A stretch of 11,815 nucleotides of DNA. Source: Cellvibrionales bacterium (GTDB taxonomy: Bacteria > Pseudomonadota > Gammaproteobacteria > Pseudomonadales > UBA7434). Shown in pieces: positions 1 to 7,208 of the stretch. Made by a program: the position numbers and the translations under genes. Numbering within the stretch: position 1 is the first letter of the stretch; each line of letters begins with the position of its first letter. Under the pieces are notes generated by a model. That model ran no database searches. It saw only the letters and a list, made by a program, of their open reading frames with translations, and was not told the DNA's origin. The stretch lies in contig JABIQF010000111.1 of assembly GCA_018668095.1 (NCBI GenBank), positions 1-11,815 on the forward strand, read 5' to 3'.

Positions 1-15
1 AAGCTTCGCCGTTAA

Positions 16-159
16 GCTTACGGCATTTTTGGTTACTTTTTTTGCTGTTGTACAGCGTAGTTTGCGCAGCGCCTGAAGGGCGACCCGTAGGGTGAGCGAA
101 GCGAATCAAAAAGTGACTGGCATGTCGGGCCACTCCCGACGACCTTGAACTTAAAACTC
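16..159 (+). repeat. Dispersed repeat, left copy (long form)
   Basis: This stretch is repeated in inverted orientation at 11728-11815. Outside a 57-bp extra segment (51-107), the two copies differ only by a one-base length change in an A run and one substitution near the inner end. It contains two potential hairpins. The first is an AT-rich stem with one arm at 33-43 and the other at 108-117, split by the extra segment. The second is GTCGGG (124-129) with CCCGAC (135-140) around a 5-base loop. Relative to the neighbouring EAL gene it lies past the 3' end, the same relation the right copy has to ruvX. It may be a member of a genome-wide intergenic repeat family with a terminator-like or mRNA 3'-end role. 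The similarity is seen directly; the role is inference. Confidence 0.85.
51..107 (+). repeat. 57-bp extra module inside the left repeat copy
   Basis: This segment is absent from the right copy of the repeat. It sits between GCTGTTG (44-50) and the A run (108-112), at the 3' side of the loop of the AT-rich hairpin. It is richer in G and C than its surroundings. It contains a small hairpin, ACCC (83-86) with GGGT (90-93), a GCGCAGCGC near-palindrome (64-72) and a doubled AGCGA (96-105). It could be an insertion in this copy or a deletion from the other; two copies cannot decide this. Confidence 0.75.
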
Positions 160-343
160 AAGCAAGAAAAAACTCTCAGAATATTCTATTACCACTAAAG
201 GCTTACGCACAAGATTCTGACTATCAGCCTATACACTCCGACATTCTTGACCTTAAAGCTAAAAAAAACAGGACTCCACCATTCATAACATCAAACATAA
301 AGCTGACATCTAAAGGTTAAACAAAACAAGAGAGGAGGGGGGG
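160..343. other. Gene-free stretch between the left repeat and the EAL gene
   Basis: No coding region or RNA gene is apparent. Read in the direction of the EAL gene, it starts with seven C residues directly after the stop codon (337-343 on the plus strand are G), then a pyrimidine-rich, G-poor segment down to about 315. A run of eight T lies further down (the A run at 262-269 on the plus strand). I see no GC-rich stem directly before that T run, so an intrinsic terminator is not supported. A C-rich, G-poor leader of this kind could favour Rho-dependent termination, but that is a guess. Confidence 0.4.
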
Positions 344-1747
344 TTAAGCGAGAGCGAGTTTTTCGTTTTTCTTTTCAGCCATTTTTCTTTGCGTTTCTTC
401 AATATCAGCATTAGTCCGCTGTTTAGTAATACCCGGTATACCAAGACATAACAGTTTCGTTATTTCAGCTCTTGGCAGCGCTTCACTTAAATAAAAGCCC
501 TGAATCGTATCGCAACCTAATTCTTGCAATAAATCCGCATGCTCAACATTCTCAACACCCTCAGCGACAACACGCATATCCAAAGCATGAGCAACATCAA
601 TAATCGCTTGAGTAATAGCAACATCAACTTTGTTGTCGAGCAAGTTAGCAATAAACATCTGGTCTATCTTCAAGATATCAACCGGCAATGTTTTTAATAA
701 TTTAAAGGTTGAATAACCTGTACCAAAATCATCAATCGCAATTTCAATACCCATATCTCGTAAACCCATTAAGGTCTCGGACGTTTTGGTTAAGGTATCT
801 AAAACCAGAGATTCGGTGAGCTCAATAATTAACTGCTCAGGCGGAAATCCTGTGCGTTTTAAAATACGTTTTATTTGTACCAGCATATCCTGACGAATAA
901 GCTGCTTTGCTGATAAGTTAACGGCAATCTTTGCGTGTGGCACACCATCTTCAATCCACTTAGCACCATGGCGACAGGCGGTTTCTAAAACCATTTCACC
1001 AATACCTGATATTAAGCCGGCATTTTCTGCAATAGGAATAAACTCATTCGGTGATACCCAGCCTAAATCATCATGCTTCCAGCGTACGAGTGCTTCGATA
1101 GAGGTGATATGACCCGTAGAAAGATTCATTTTAGGTTGATAATGAACCGTAAGGTCTTTGCGCGAAATAGCATGGCGTAATTCAATTTCGAGATTAAGAC
1201 GTCGCAGTGATGGCGCGTTAGAAATACTGCGAGTAAAGAATTTAACGCTATCACCACCAACCGTTTTTGCATTTTGTAATGCACTAATAGCTTGATGTAA
1301 TAGGGTTTGCTCATTATCCGCTTTATTCGGGTAGAGACTAATACCGATGCTGGCTGTCGTCATTAATTCTTGCTGATCAATAAAAACAGGTTTGCGAATA
1401 ACATTCAGTAAACGGTTCGCTAATTGACGAAGTTGCGATGCGTTATCAATACCTTCACTGAGTACGGCATATTCATCTGAACCCAAATGCATGAGTAGAT
1501 GATCACCATTAAGTGCATGTGTTAATCGGTCGGTAGTGACATCAAGAAACTGCTGTCCCACTTCTGGGCCAAGCGTTGAGGTGATAGTGTTGAAACGATC
1601 GAGGTCAATAAACAGAAGCGCAAGTGATTTTTTACGGAGCCGTGCCCGTGCGATGGCAAGCTGCAATCGCTGTTTGATGTCTATACGGCCAGCCAACAGT
1701 TTGGCGTTTTCGAAAGCCGTGGCACCAAAGAAGGTATCGGTACTCAA
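344..1747 (-). CDS. GGDEF/EAL protein, probable c-di-GMP phosphodiesterase
   Basis: A 467-residue cytosolic protein with no signal peptide or membrane segment. Residues about 15-175 form a GGDEF domain whose signature has become GSDEY (89-93); the usual N-terminal LTGLPNR stretch is also degraded, so cyclase activity is unlikely. Residues about 185-430 form an EAL domain. All expected catalytic positions are present: E218 of EAL, N277, E309 in ELTES, D339-D340 in DDFGTG, K360, E396 in EGVE and Q416. Their spacing matches active EAL enzymes, so hydrolysis of c-di-GMP to pGpG is expected; the GGDEF part may act as a GTP-sensing module, as in some family members. No sensor domain precedes it. 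The C-terminal 30 or so residues are charged (Lys/Glu-rich). The only in-frame start is TTG at 1747, bounded upstream by an in-frame TAG, and it lacks a well-placed ribosome site. A well-placed one precedes an out-of-frame ATG at 1764. It is divergent from uvrD. Confidence 0.9.
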   Translation of the reverse strand: MSTDTFFGATAFENAKLLAGRIDIKQRLQLAIARARLRKKSLALLFIDLDRFNTITSTLGPEVGQQFLDVTTDRLTHALNGDHLLMHLGSDEYAVLSEGIDNASQLRQLANRLLNVIRKPVFIDQQELMTTASIGISLYPNKADNEQTLLHQAISALQNAKTVGGDSVKFFTRSISNAPSLRRLNLEIELRHAISRKDLTVHYQPKMNLSTGHITSIEALVRWKHDDLGWVSPNEFIPIAENAGLISGIGEMVLETACRHGAKWIEDGVPHAKIAVNLSAKQLIRQDMLVQIKRILKRTGFPPEQLIIELTESLVLDTLTKTSETLMGLRDMGIEIAIDDFGTGYSTFKLLKTLPVDILKIDQMFIANLLDNKVDVAITQAIIDVAHALDMRVVAEGVENVEHADLLQELGCDTIQGFYLSEALPRAEITKLLCLGIPGITKQRTNADIEETQRKMAEKKNEKLALA

Positions 1748-1764
1748 GCTAAATGGTCTTGCAT
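1744..1764 (-). other. Six-codon leader ORF overlapping the EAL gene start
   Basis: On the minus strand, GAGG (1774-1771) lies 7 bases before ATG at 1764. The ATG opens a short frame, M-Q-D-H-L-A, that ends in TGA at 1746-1744. The TGA overlaps the TTG start of the EAL gene by two bases. This could be a translationally coupled leader. Alternatively it could be the true start of the gene, separated by a one-base loss: one more T in the TTT run (1753-1755) would join the ATG to the main frame as MQDHFSLSTDTFF. The layout is seen directly; both readings are inference. Confidence 0.45.
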
Positions 1765-1948
1765 GGTAAAACCTCTACTACAGTGGGACACATTAAACGC
1801 GACACTCAGGCACTTGTGCAAGCGAATAACTCGTTAAAAAACAATAATTACCAACTATTTCTTAAAAAAGTTAGCATGTGTATAAATCACACGGTATATT
1901 GATCGGCTTAACTTTTATTTAAAATTTATTGCAGCAAAACGATACCTT
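1748..1948. promoter_or_regulatory. Divergent intergenic region, EAL gene / uvrD
   Basis: These 201 AT-rich bases must carry the promoters of both divergent genes. A weak sigma70-like pair for uvrD is TTGATC (1899-1904) with TAAAAT (1920-1925), though the 15-base spacer is short. TGTGTATAA (1877-1885) is, on the minus strand, a perfect match to the DnaA-box form TTATNCACA, and it overlaps a GTGT/ACAC inverted repeat (1878-1892). I see no LexA-type CTGT-N8-ACAG box, although uvrD is SOS-controlled in E. coli. No site here is certain. Confidence 0.35.
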
Positions 1949-4102
1949 ATGGATGTTTCACGAATACTTGATTCTTTAAACAGCGCTCAACGCGAAGCTG
2001 TTTCTTGCGATAACAAAAGTGTGTTAGTACTCGCTGGTGCCGGAAGCGGCAAAACTAGGGTGTTGGTACATCGAATTGCATGGTTATTGCAGGTACAAGG
2101 TGTGTCGCCATCATCGGTAATGTCGGTGACCTTTACCAATAAAGCCGCTAAAGAAATGCGCTCACGTATTGGTGAGCTACTGCAAATAACACCGCAAGGC
2201 ATGTGGGTAGGGACTTTTCATGGTATCGCGCATCGATTATTAAAAGCGCATTGGAAAGACGCCGGCTTACCCGAAAATTTTCAAATTATTGATAGCGATG
2301 ACCAGCTACGCATGGTTAAACGTTTATTAAAAGAACATGAGCTCGATGAAACGCGCTTCTCTCCTAAATCGATTCAATGGTATATCAATGGCCATAAGGA
2401 TGAGGGCCGACGAGCCAAGCATGTCGATCATCATAATGATCCCTATGAAAAGACACTGGTTCAAGTCTATTTAGCCTATGAAGCCGCTTGTGAGCGTTCT
2501 GGGCAAGTCGACTTTGGCGAGCTATTGTTGCGTGCACACGAGCTTTGGCTTAACAGTCCCTCTGTATTAAATCACTATCAACAGCGTTTCCAATATTTGT
2601 TGGTCGACGAGTTTCAAGACACTAACACCATTCAATATGCTTGGTTGCGCGTGCTAGCGGGTAATAGCAATACCATTACCGTTGTAGGTGATGATGACCA
2701 ATCTATTTATGGTTGGCGCGGCGCTAAAATTGAAAATATTCAGCAGTTCAGTGAAGATTTTCCAGGCACTCAAACGGTTAAGCTTGAGCAAAACTATCGT
2801 TCAACCTCATGCATTCTCGATGCCGCTAATGCCGTTATTTCGAACAATCCGAGCCGCCTAGGTAAAGAGCTATGGACTGATGGCGAAACGGGAGATCCGA
2901 TTTCGCTGTATGCCGCTTTCAATGAGCAGGATGAAGCACGCTTTATTGTTGAACGCATAGAAGAGCATGTAAGTAATGACTTACTTCGCGTGGAGCAGGC
3001 TATTTTGTACCGATCTAATGCCCAGTCACGGGTTTTAGAGGAAGAATTAATCCGTACGGGTATTCCCTATCGGATTTATGGTGGCCAGCGATTCTATGAT
3101 CGTCTAGAGATTAAAAACGCGGTTGCCTATTTAAGGCTGGCTCATGGTCGTGATGACGATGCGGCCTTTGAACGAGTAGTGAACACACCCACAAGAGGCA
3201 TCGGCAATAAAACGGTTGAGGCTTTACGTTTTCGCGCTCGCGAATCGAATACATCAATGTGGCGCGCCGCCGAGCAGCTATTAACGGATGGCAGTTTAAC
3301 CAAGCGAGCCATGACAGCGCTGCAAAATTTCATGGCGCTTATCAATGATTGTGGTGAAGCCGCTAGCACATTGAGCTTAGAAGACTTAGCTGCTTTTGTA
3401 TTAGAAGCCAGTGATTTAATGGCCTTTCATGGCAAAGAAACCGGTGAAAAAGGTCAGGCACGAATAGAAAACTTACAAGAACTTGTTAACGCCACACGGC
3501 AATTCGAGCCAGAAGGTGATGACAGCACTGCCTTACGAGAGTTTTTAGATACAGCCGCGTTAGATTCAGGTGAGCAACAAGCCGATGAATATACCGATGC
3601 TGTTCAACTGATGACATTACACTCTGCTAAAGGCCTTGAGTTTCCGGTCGTGTATTTAGCAGGTGTCGAAGAGAATCTATTCCCACATAAGATGTCTGTA
3701 GAAGAGCCTGGCCGTTTAGAAGAAGAGCGTCGCCTTTGCTATGTCGGCATTACTCGTGCAATGAAGCATTTATACTTAACCTATGCAGAAACGCGCCGAT
3801 GGTATGGCCAAGAATCTTATAACGCGGTGTCGCGTTTTGTGCGTGAAATCCCTGATGAGTGCATTAAAGAGATACGTGTTAAGGCCAATATTAGTCGTCC
3901 AGTCAGTGCAGGTATGTCGTATGCGTCGGCCGATCATGAAACGGGTTTGTTGTTGGGTCAGCGAGTAATGCACAGCGTCTTTGGTGAGGGCGTTATTCTG
4001 AATATTGAAGGACAGGGCAGCAATGCGCGTGTTCAAGTTAACTTTGATGATGAAGGCAGTAAGTGGCTGGTCGCTGCTTATGCCAATCTAAATAGTATTT
4101 AA
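1949..4102 (+). CDS. uvrD: DNA helicase II (UvrD), superfamily 1A
   Basis: An ATP-driven 3'-5' DNA helicase that removes the incised strand and UvrC in nucleotide excision repair and unwinds the nicked strand in mismatch repair. The 717 residues match E. coli UvrD (720) along the whole length. Visible motifs are Q14 of the Q motif, Walker A AGAGSGKT (29-36), motif Ia TFTNKAAKEM (61-70), Walker B VDEFQD (219-224), motif III VGDDDQSIYGWRGA (246-259), motif IV LEQNYRST (279-286), motif V with TLHSAKGLEF (556-565) and motif VI with YVGITRA (598-604). The C-terminal 50 residues (LGQRV to the end) are the Tudor-like module that in E. coli contacts RNA polymerase and UvrB. The start MDVSRILDSLN aligns with E. 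coli MDVSYLLDSLN; no strong ribosome site precedes it. dctP follows 13 bp downstream. Rep and PcrA are related, but the N- and C-termini favour UvrD. Confidence 0.97.
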   Translation: MDVSRILDSLNSAQREAVSCDNKSVLVLAGAGSGKTRVLVHRIAWLLQVQGVSPSSVMSVTFTNKAAKEMRSRIGELLQITPQGMWVGTFHGIAHRLLKAHWKDAGLPENFQIIDSDDQLRMVKRLLKEHELDETRFSPKSIQWYINGHKDEGRRAKHVDHHNDPYEKTLVQVYLAYEAACERSGQVDFGELLLRAHELWLNSPSVLNHYQQRFQYLLVDEFQDTNTIQYAWLRVLAGNSNTITVVGDDDQSIYGWRGAKIENIQQFSEDFPGTQTVKLEQNYRSTSCILDAANAVISNNPSRLGKELWTDGETGDPISLYAAFNEQDEARFIVERIEEHVSNDLLRVEQAILYRSNAQSRVLEEELIRTGIPYRIYGGQRFYDRLEIKNAVAYLRLAHGRDDDAAFERVVNTPTRGIGNKTVEALRFRARESNTSMWRAAEQLLTDGSLTKRAMTALQNFMALINDCGEAASTLSLEDLAAFVLEASDLMAFHGKETGEKGQARIENLQELVNATRQFEPEGDDSTALREFLDTAALDSGEQQADEYTDAVQLMTLHSAKGLEFPVVYLAGVEENLFPHKMSVEEPGRLEEERRLCYVGITRAMKHLYLTYAETRRWYGQESYNAVSRFVREIPDECIKEIRVKANISRPVSAGMSYASADHETGLLLGQRVMHSVFGEGVILNIEGQGSNARVQVNFDDEGSKWLVAAYANLNSI

Positions 4103-4115
4103 AAGAGAGAATATT

Positions 4116-5228
4116 ATGGGCGGTTTGATTAAAGCAGCTTCATTAAGCCTAGCAATAGTTATATTGGCAGCCTGTGGTGGTGATAACAATACCGTCTCGA
4201 ACGGCAGTTTAGATGACAATACAGCTAACCGCGCTGAGCAAACAACGTATCAGTGGAAGCTTGTGACAACGTGGCCTAAGAATTTTCCTGGTCTGGGTGT
4301 TGCGCCAGAGAATTTCGCTAGGTTAGTGCATCGAATGAGTAATGGCCGCCTAGATATTAAGGTTTACGCGGCAGGTGAAATTGTTCCAGCCATGGAAGTA
4401 TTTAGTGCAGTATCCAGTGGCACGGTTCAAATGGGCCACGGCGCTGCTTATTATTGGAAAGGTAAAATACCTGCAGCGCCATTATTTACATCGGTGCCGT
4501 TTGGTTTAAATGCGCAAGAAATGAATGGCTGGCTTTATCATGGTGGCGGTCTTGAATTATGGCGAGAGGTTTATGCGCCGTATAATTTAGTCCCTATGGC
4601 AGGGGGCAATACCGGCATACAAATGGGTGGTTGGTTTAATAAAGAATTAAACAGTATTGAAGATTTTAAAGGCTTAAAAATGCGCATTCCAGGTTTGGGT
4701 GGCGAAGTCTTTACGCGAGCGGGTGGCACGGCAGTTAATTTGGCCGGTGGTGAAATTTATACCTCATTGCAAACCGGTGTTATTGATGCGGCAGAATGGG
4801 TGGCTCCCTATAATGATTTAGCGTTTGGTTTTAACAATGTGGCTAAATATTATTATTATCCTGGCTGGCATGAGCCTGGCCCGACGATTGAATTAATTAT
4901 TAATAAAGATGCTTATCAATCATTACCCGATGATTTAGTGGCGATTGTCGAAGCGGCAGCACGAACAATTAATCAAGATATGCTCGATGAATATACTTCG
5001 CGCAATAATGCTGCGCTTATCGTATTAAAAGAGAAGGGTGTAGAGTTGCGTCGCTATCCGGATGAAGTGTTAGATGTCTTACGTGAAACTTCAAGAATGG
5101 TTATGGAAGAAAACGCCGATAAAGATGAGATGTTTAAAAAAGTTTATGCATCTTATGATGCATACCGTAAAAGCGCGACGGCTTACCATCAAATTAGCGA
5201 GCGCGCTTATTACGATATTAGAGATTAA
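4116..5228 (+). CDS. dctP: TRAP transporter solute receptor DctP, TakP-like lipoprotein
   Basis: The extracytoplasmic binding protein of a TRAP transporter, 370 residues. A lipoprotein signal ends in the lipobox LAAC (17-20), so mature DctP should be anchored by lipid at C20; many TRAP receptors are free periplasmic proteins instead. The body resembles the group that includes TakP, which binds 2-oxoacids: Q169 in GIQMGGWF, R190 in KMRIPG (the conserved carboxylate-binding arginine), IAGG-like LAGGEIY (209-215), E227-W228 in AEWVAPYND, and YYYYPGW (245-251). The C-terminal long helices (about 290-370) correspond to the dimerisation part in TakP. Substrate is inferred as a 2-oxoacid; lactate and other organic or aromatic acids are possible in this group. 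It begins 13 bp after uvrD with AGAGAGA (4104-4110) just ahead of the ATG, so it may be cotranscribed with uvrD. Its presumed partners dctQM lie on the opposite strand beyond yciA. Confidence 0.9.
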   Translation: MGGLIKAASLSLAIVILAACGGDNNTVSNGSLDDNTANRAEQTTYQWKLVTTWPKNFPGLGVAPENFARLVHRMSNGRLDIKVYAAGEIVPAMEVFSAVSSGTVQMGHGAAYYWKGKIPAAPLFTSVPFGLNAQEMNGWLYHGGGLELWREVYAPYNLVPMAGGNTGIQMGGWFNKELNSIEDFKGLKMRIPGLGGEVFTRAGGTAVNLAGGEIYTSLQTGVIDAAEWVAPYNDLAFGFNNVAKYYYYPGWHEPGPTIELIINKDAYQSLPDDLVAIVEAAARTINQDMLDEYTSRNNAALIVLKEKGVELRRYPDEVLDVLRETSRMVMEENADKDEMFKKVYASYDAYRKSATAYHQISERAYYDIRD

Positions 5229-5247
5229 ACTGCGGAGTGTTTTTTAA

Positions 5248-5266
5248 GGCCGTATTTAAAACGGCC
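5248..5266. terminator. Hairpin between convergent dctP and yciA
   Basis: GGCCGT (5248-5253) pairs with ACGGCC (5261-5266) around a 7-base AT loop, in the 89-bp gap between two converging genes. The place suits a bidirectional terminator. Neither side has a T run immediately after the stem in its own reading direction; the T run at 5240-5245 lies before the stem on the plus strand. Function as a terminator is therefore only possible. Confidence 0.4.
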
Positions 5267-5272
5267 AAGCCT

Positions 5273-5300
5273 AGTGATGCAAATATAGTGATGTAAATAT
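5273..5300. repeat. 14-bp tandem duplication
   Basis: AGTGATGCAAATAT (5273-5286) is followed directly by AGTGATGTAAATAT (5287-5300), with one mismatch. It lies just after the hairpin in the dctP-yciA gap. It looks like a simple local duplication; no function is evident. Confidence 0.7.
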
Positions 5301-5317
5301 TGTCTGAACGTAAAGCA

Positions 5318-5707
5318 CTATTTAACTGCGCGTGTTCGGCCGTTATTATCAATAGAGACAAACACAAACAAGCCTTCAGTCACTTTAATTTTTTCGCCGC
5401 TCAGGCCGCTATCGATCCACACTTCAACTAATACCTGAATAGAGCTTCGGCCAACACTCACAACTTCTGTATAACAACCGACAACAGCGCCTACATGTAC
5501 CGGCACCAAGAAATTCATATTGTCGATAGCGACTGTCGCAACTCGACCGCCAGCGATTCTGCCTGCAGCAACAGCTGCAGCAATATCCATTTGTGATAAT
5601 AACCAACCACCAAAAATATCACCGCTAGCATTTGTGTCTTTAGGCATAGCGATAGTCTGAAGTGACATTTCGCCATTTGGCATTGGGTTGTCGTCATTAG
5701 CATTCAT
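5318..5707 (-). CDS. yciA: Acyl-CoA thioesterase YciA (hotdog fold)
   Basis: Hydrolyses acyl-CoA thioesters to free acid and CoA in the cytosol; characterised YciA proteins are broad-range hexameric hotdog enzymes. The 129 residues cover the full family length (E. coli 132). Visible marks are LQTIAMPKDTNASGDIFGGW (16-35) and SQMD, whose D41 aligns with the catalytic aspartate D44 of Haemophilus YciA (HI0827). Others are GRVATVAIDNMNFLVPV (54-70), the GDVV-like turn GAVVGCY (73-79), and VEVWIDS. The C-terminus is short and ends ARAVK-like (RTRAVK). The ATG at 5707 gives the usual short lead before the first strand; an internal Met at residue 9 or 14 is possible. It converges with dctP and lies 132 bp after the end of dctM on the same strand. 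A metabolic link to the transporter is not shown by the sequence. Confidence 0.93.
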   Translation of the reverse strand: MNANDDNPMPNGEMSLQTIAMPKDTNASGDIFGGWLLSQMDIAAAVAAGRIAGGRVATVAIDNMNFLVPVHVGAVVGCYTEVVSVGRSSIQVLVEVWIDSGLSGEKIKVTEGLFVFVSIDNNGRTRAVK

Positions 5708-5839
5708 GGTGTGAAAACTCGCTATAGATAGAGCTGATAGAAAAAGTAGATATTAAGGCTACTCATATTTAAACATACGTTAACACTCATCATACCTTTG
5801 ATAACAACAAAAAGATTGATGACCTGTGCCTAGATTGCA

Positions 5840-7207
5840 TTAATTGTAAATTTTTTCCGGTAACCAAGTGACTATTGATGGCCAGAGGGTCATTAGTAAA
5901 AGTAAAAAAAGCTGTATTAAAATAAACGGAGCAACGCCACGATAAATAGTACTCGTTGCTATCTCCATTGGAGCGACACCTCTAAGATAGAACAGTGCAA
6001 AACCGAAAGGCGGTGTTAAAAAAGAGGTTTGTAAATTAACAGCAATCATAATGCCCAGCCATATAGGGTCAAAGCCCATCGCCAGTAGAATGGGGCCGAC
6101 AATGGGCACGACAACAAAAGTGATTTCTATAAAATCTAAAATAAAGCCCAGTAAAAAAATAACGAGCATGACAACTAATAATGCACCCATCTTACCGCCG
6201 GGCATATCGGCAAATAGCGATTGCACTAATTCATCGCCGCCATAACCTCTAAAGACTAATGAGAATAAAGTAGCGCCTAAGAGAATCATAAATATCATGC
6301 TAGTGATTTTAAGCGTCTCTCTAATTACTTGTTGTAAGCGAGTAAAATTTAACTGCCGCTTAACCAGTGCTATAACGGTTGCACCTAAAGCGCCAACAGC
6401 CGCCGCCTCGGTGGGCGTAGCCGCTCCAGCGAGTATTGATCCGAGCACTAAAAAAATAAGAGCCAATGGTGGCAGCAAGTGAGTAATAATTTGAATGGCA
6501 GAGATATCATCATCATTTTGGTAAGCGGGTGCCACGTCGGGCTTAAGCCATGAATAGATGAAAATATAAAGAAGATACAAGCTCACTAAAATCATACCTG
6601 GAACAAGAGCGCCAACAAATAAATCACCAACAGAAATTGTTTTTGGACTAAAGATACCTTGGTTAATTTGAGCTTGTTGGTAGGCAGTAGAAAGAATGTC
6701 GCCTAGTAGAACAAGTGCAATGGAAGGCGGAATTATTTGCCCAAGTGTACCGGTGGCACAAATAGTCCCCGTTGCCAGTGCGGGGTTATATTTGTGTTTT
6801 AGCATTGTAGGTAAAGACATTAGCCCCATAGTTACCACGGTAGCGCCCACTATGCCGGTGCTCGCTGCGAGCAGCATACCAACAATGACGACGGCATAGC
6901 CGAGGCCACCACGGCGCTTTCCAAATAGCGCCGCCATATTATTGAGAAGGTCTTCAGCAAGGCGTGACTTCTCTAACATAACGCCCATAAAAACAAAGAG
7001 CGGAACAGCAATGAGGGTAACGTTTGTCATTACCCCAAACATGCGGCTTGGCAGTGCGCCAAATAGGGCTGCGTCAAAGAGGTTAGAGGCCGCGCCAATA
7101 AAGGCAAAAATTAAGGCGGTTCCTGCCAAAGAGAAGGCAACCGGATAACCCATCATCAGTACTAGGCAAATAACCAGAAACATAAACAGAGGAATAAACT
7201 CAATCAT
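5840..7207 (-). CDS. dctM: TRAP transporter large membrane subunit DctM
   Basis: The 455-residue polytopic inner-membrane subunit that carries out sodium-coupled transport of solute delivered by the receptor. Hydrophobic segments run through the whole chain, about 12 in all, with a larger polar loop near 170-195 and another near 222-237. Family motifs are seen: VPLFVFMGVMLEKS (68-81), GKRRGGLG (96-103), GTLGQIIPPS (153-162), TPTEAAAVGA (264-273), LDFIEIT (357-363) and TSFLTPPFGFALFY (394-407). The two halves carry related PPS/PPFG re-entrant loop motifs, as expected of the DctM fold. The ATG at 7207 follows the dctQ stop after one base (TAA-T-ATG), so translation is probably coupled. It is somewhat longer than the classical DctM of about 425-440 residues, which fits the subgroup paired with TakP-like receptors. 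Receptor dctP is not in this operon. Confidence 0.94.
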   Translation of the reverse strand: MIEFIPLFMFLVICLVLMMGYPVAFSLAGTALIFAFIGAASNLFDAALFGALPSRMFGVMTNVTLIAVPLFVFMGVMLEKSRLAEDLLNNMAALFGKRRGGLGYAVVIVGMLLAASTGIVGATVVTMGLMSLPTMLKHKYNPALATGTICATGTLGQIIPPSIALVLLGDILSTAYQQAQINQGIFSPKTISVGDLFVGALVPGMILVSLYLLYIFIYSWLKPDVAPAYQNDDDISAIQIITHLLPPLALIFLVLGSILAGAATPTEAAAVGALGATVIALVKRQLNFTRLQQVIRETLKITSMIFMILLGATLFSLVFRGYGGDELVQSLFADMPGGKMGALLVVMLVIFLLGFILDFIEITFVVVPIVGPILLAMGFDPIWLGIMIAVNLQTSFLTPPFGFALFYLRGVAPMEIATSTIYRGVAPFILIQLFLLLLMTLWPSIVTWLPEKIYN

Positions 7208-7208
7208 A

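Noticed and set aside
1..159. Terminal inverted repeats of a transposon or integron-like element spanning the window
   Set aside because: No transposase, integrase or cargo-like genes lie between the repeats; the content is core chromosomal, and the repeat itself looks like an intergenic dispersed element.
1536..1769. Open frames opposite the EAL gene (also 1126-1314)
   Set aside because: They lie antisense or in other frames of a clear family gene, have no ribosome site or recognisable domain, and follow the codon pattern of the real gene.
1878..1892. CRP site before uvrD (TGTG...CACA)
   Set aside because: The half-sites are one base too close for the TGTGA-N6-TCACA layout and the arms are only four bases.
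1748..1948. LexA (SOS) box before uvrD
   Set aside because: No CTGT-N8-ACAG or close variant is present in the intergenic region on either strand.
6051..7148. Several plus-strand open frames opposite dctM
   Set aside because: They are shadows of a hydrophobic gene: low-complexity, Thr/Ala/Pro/Lys-rich translations with no family likeness.
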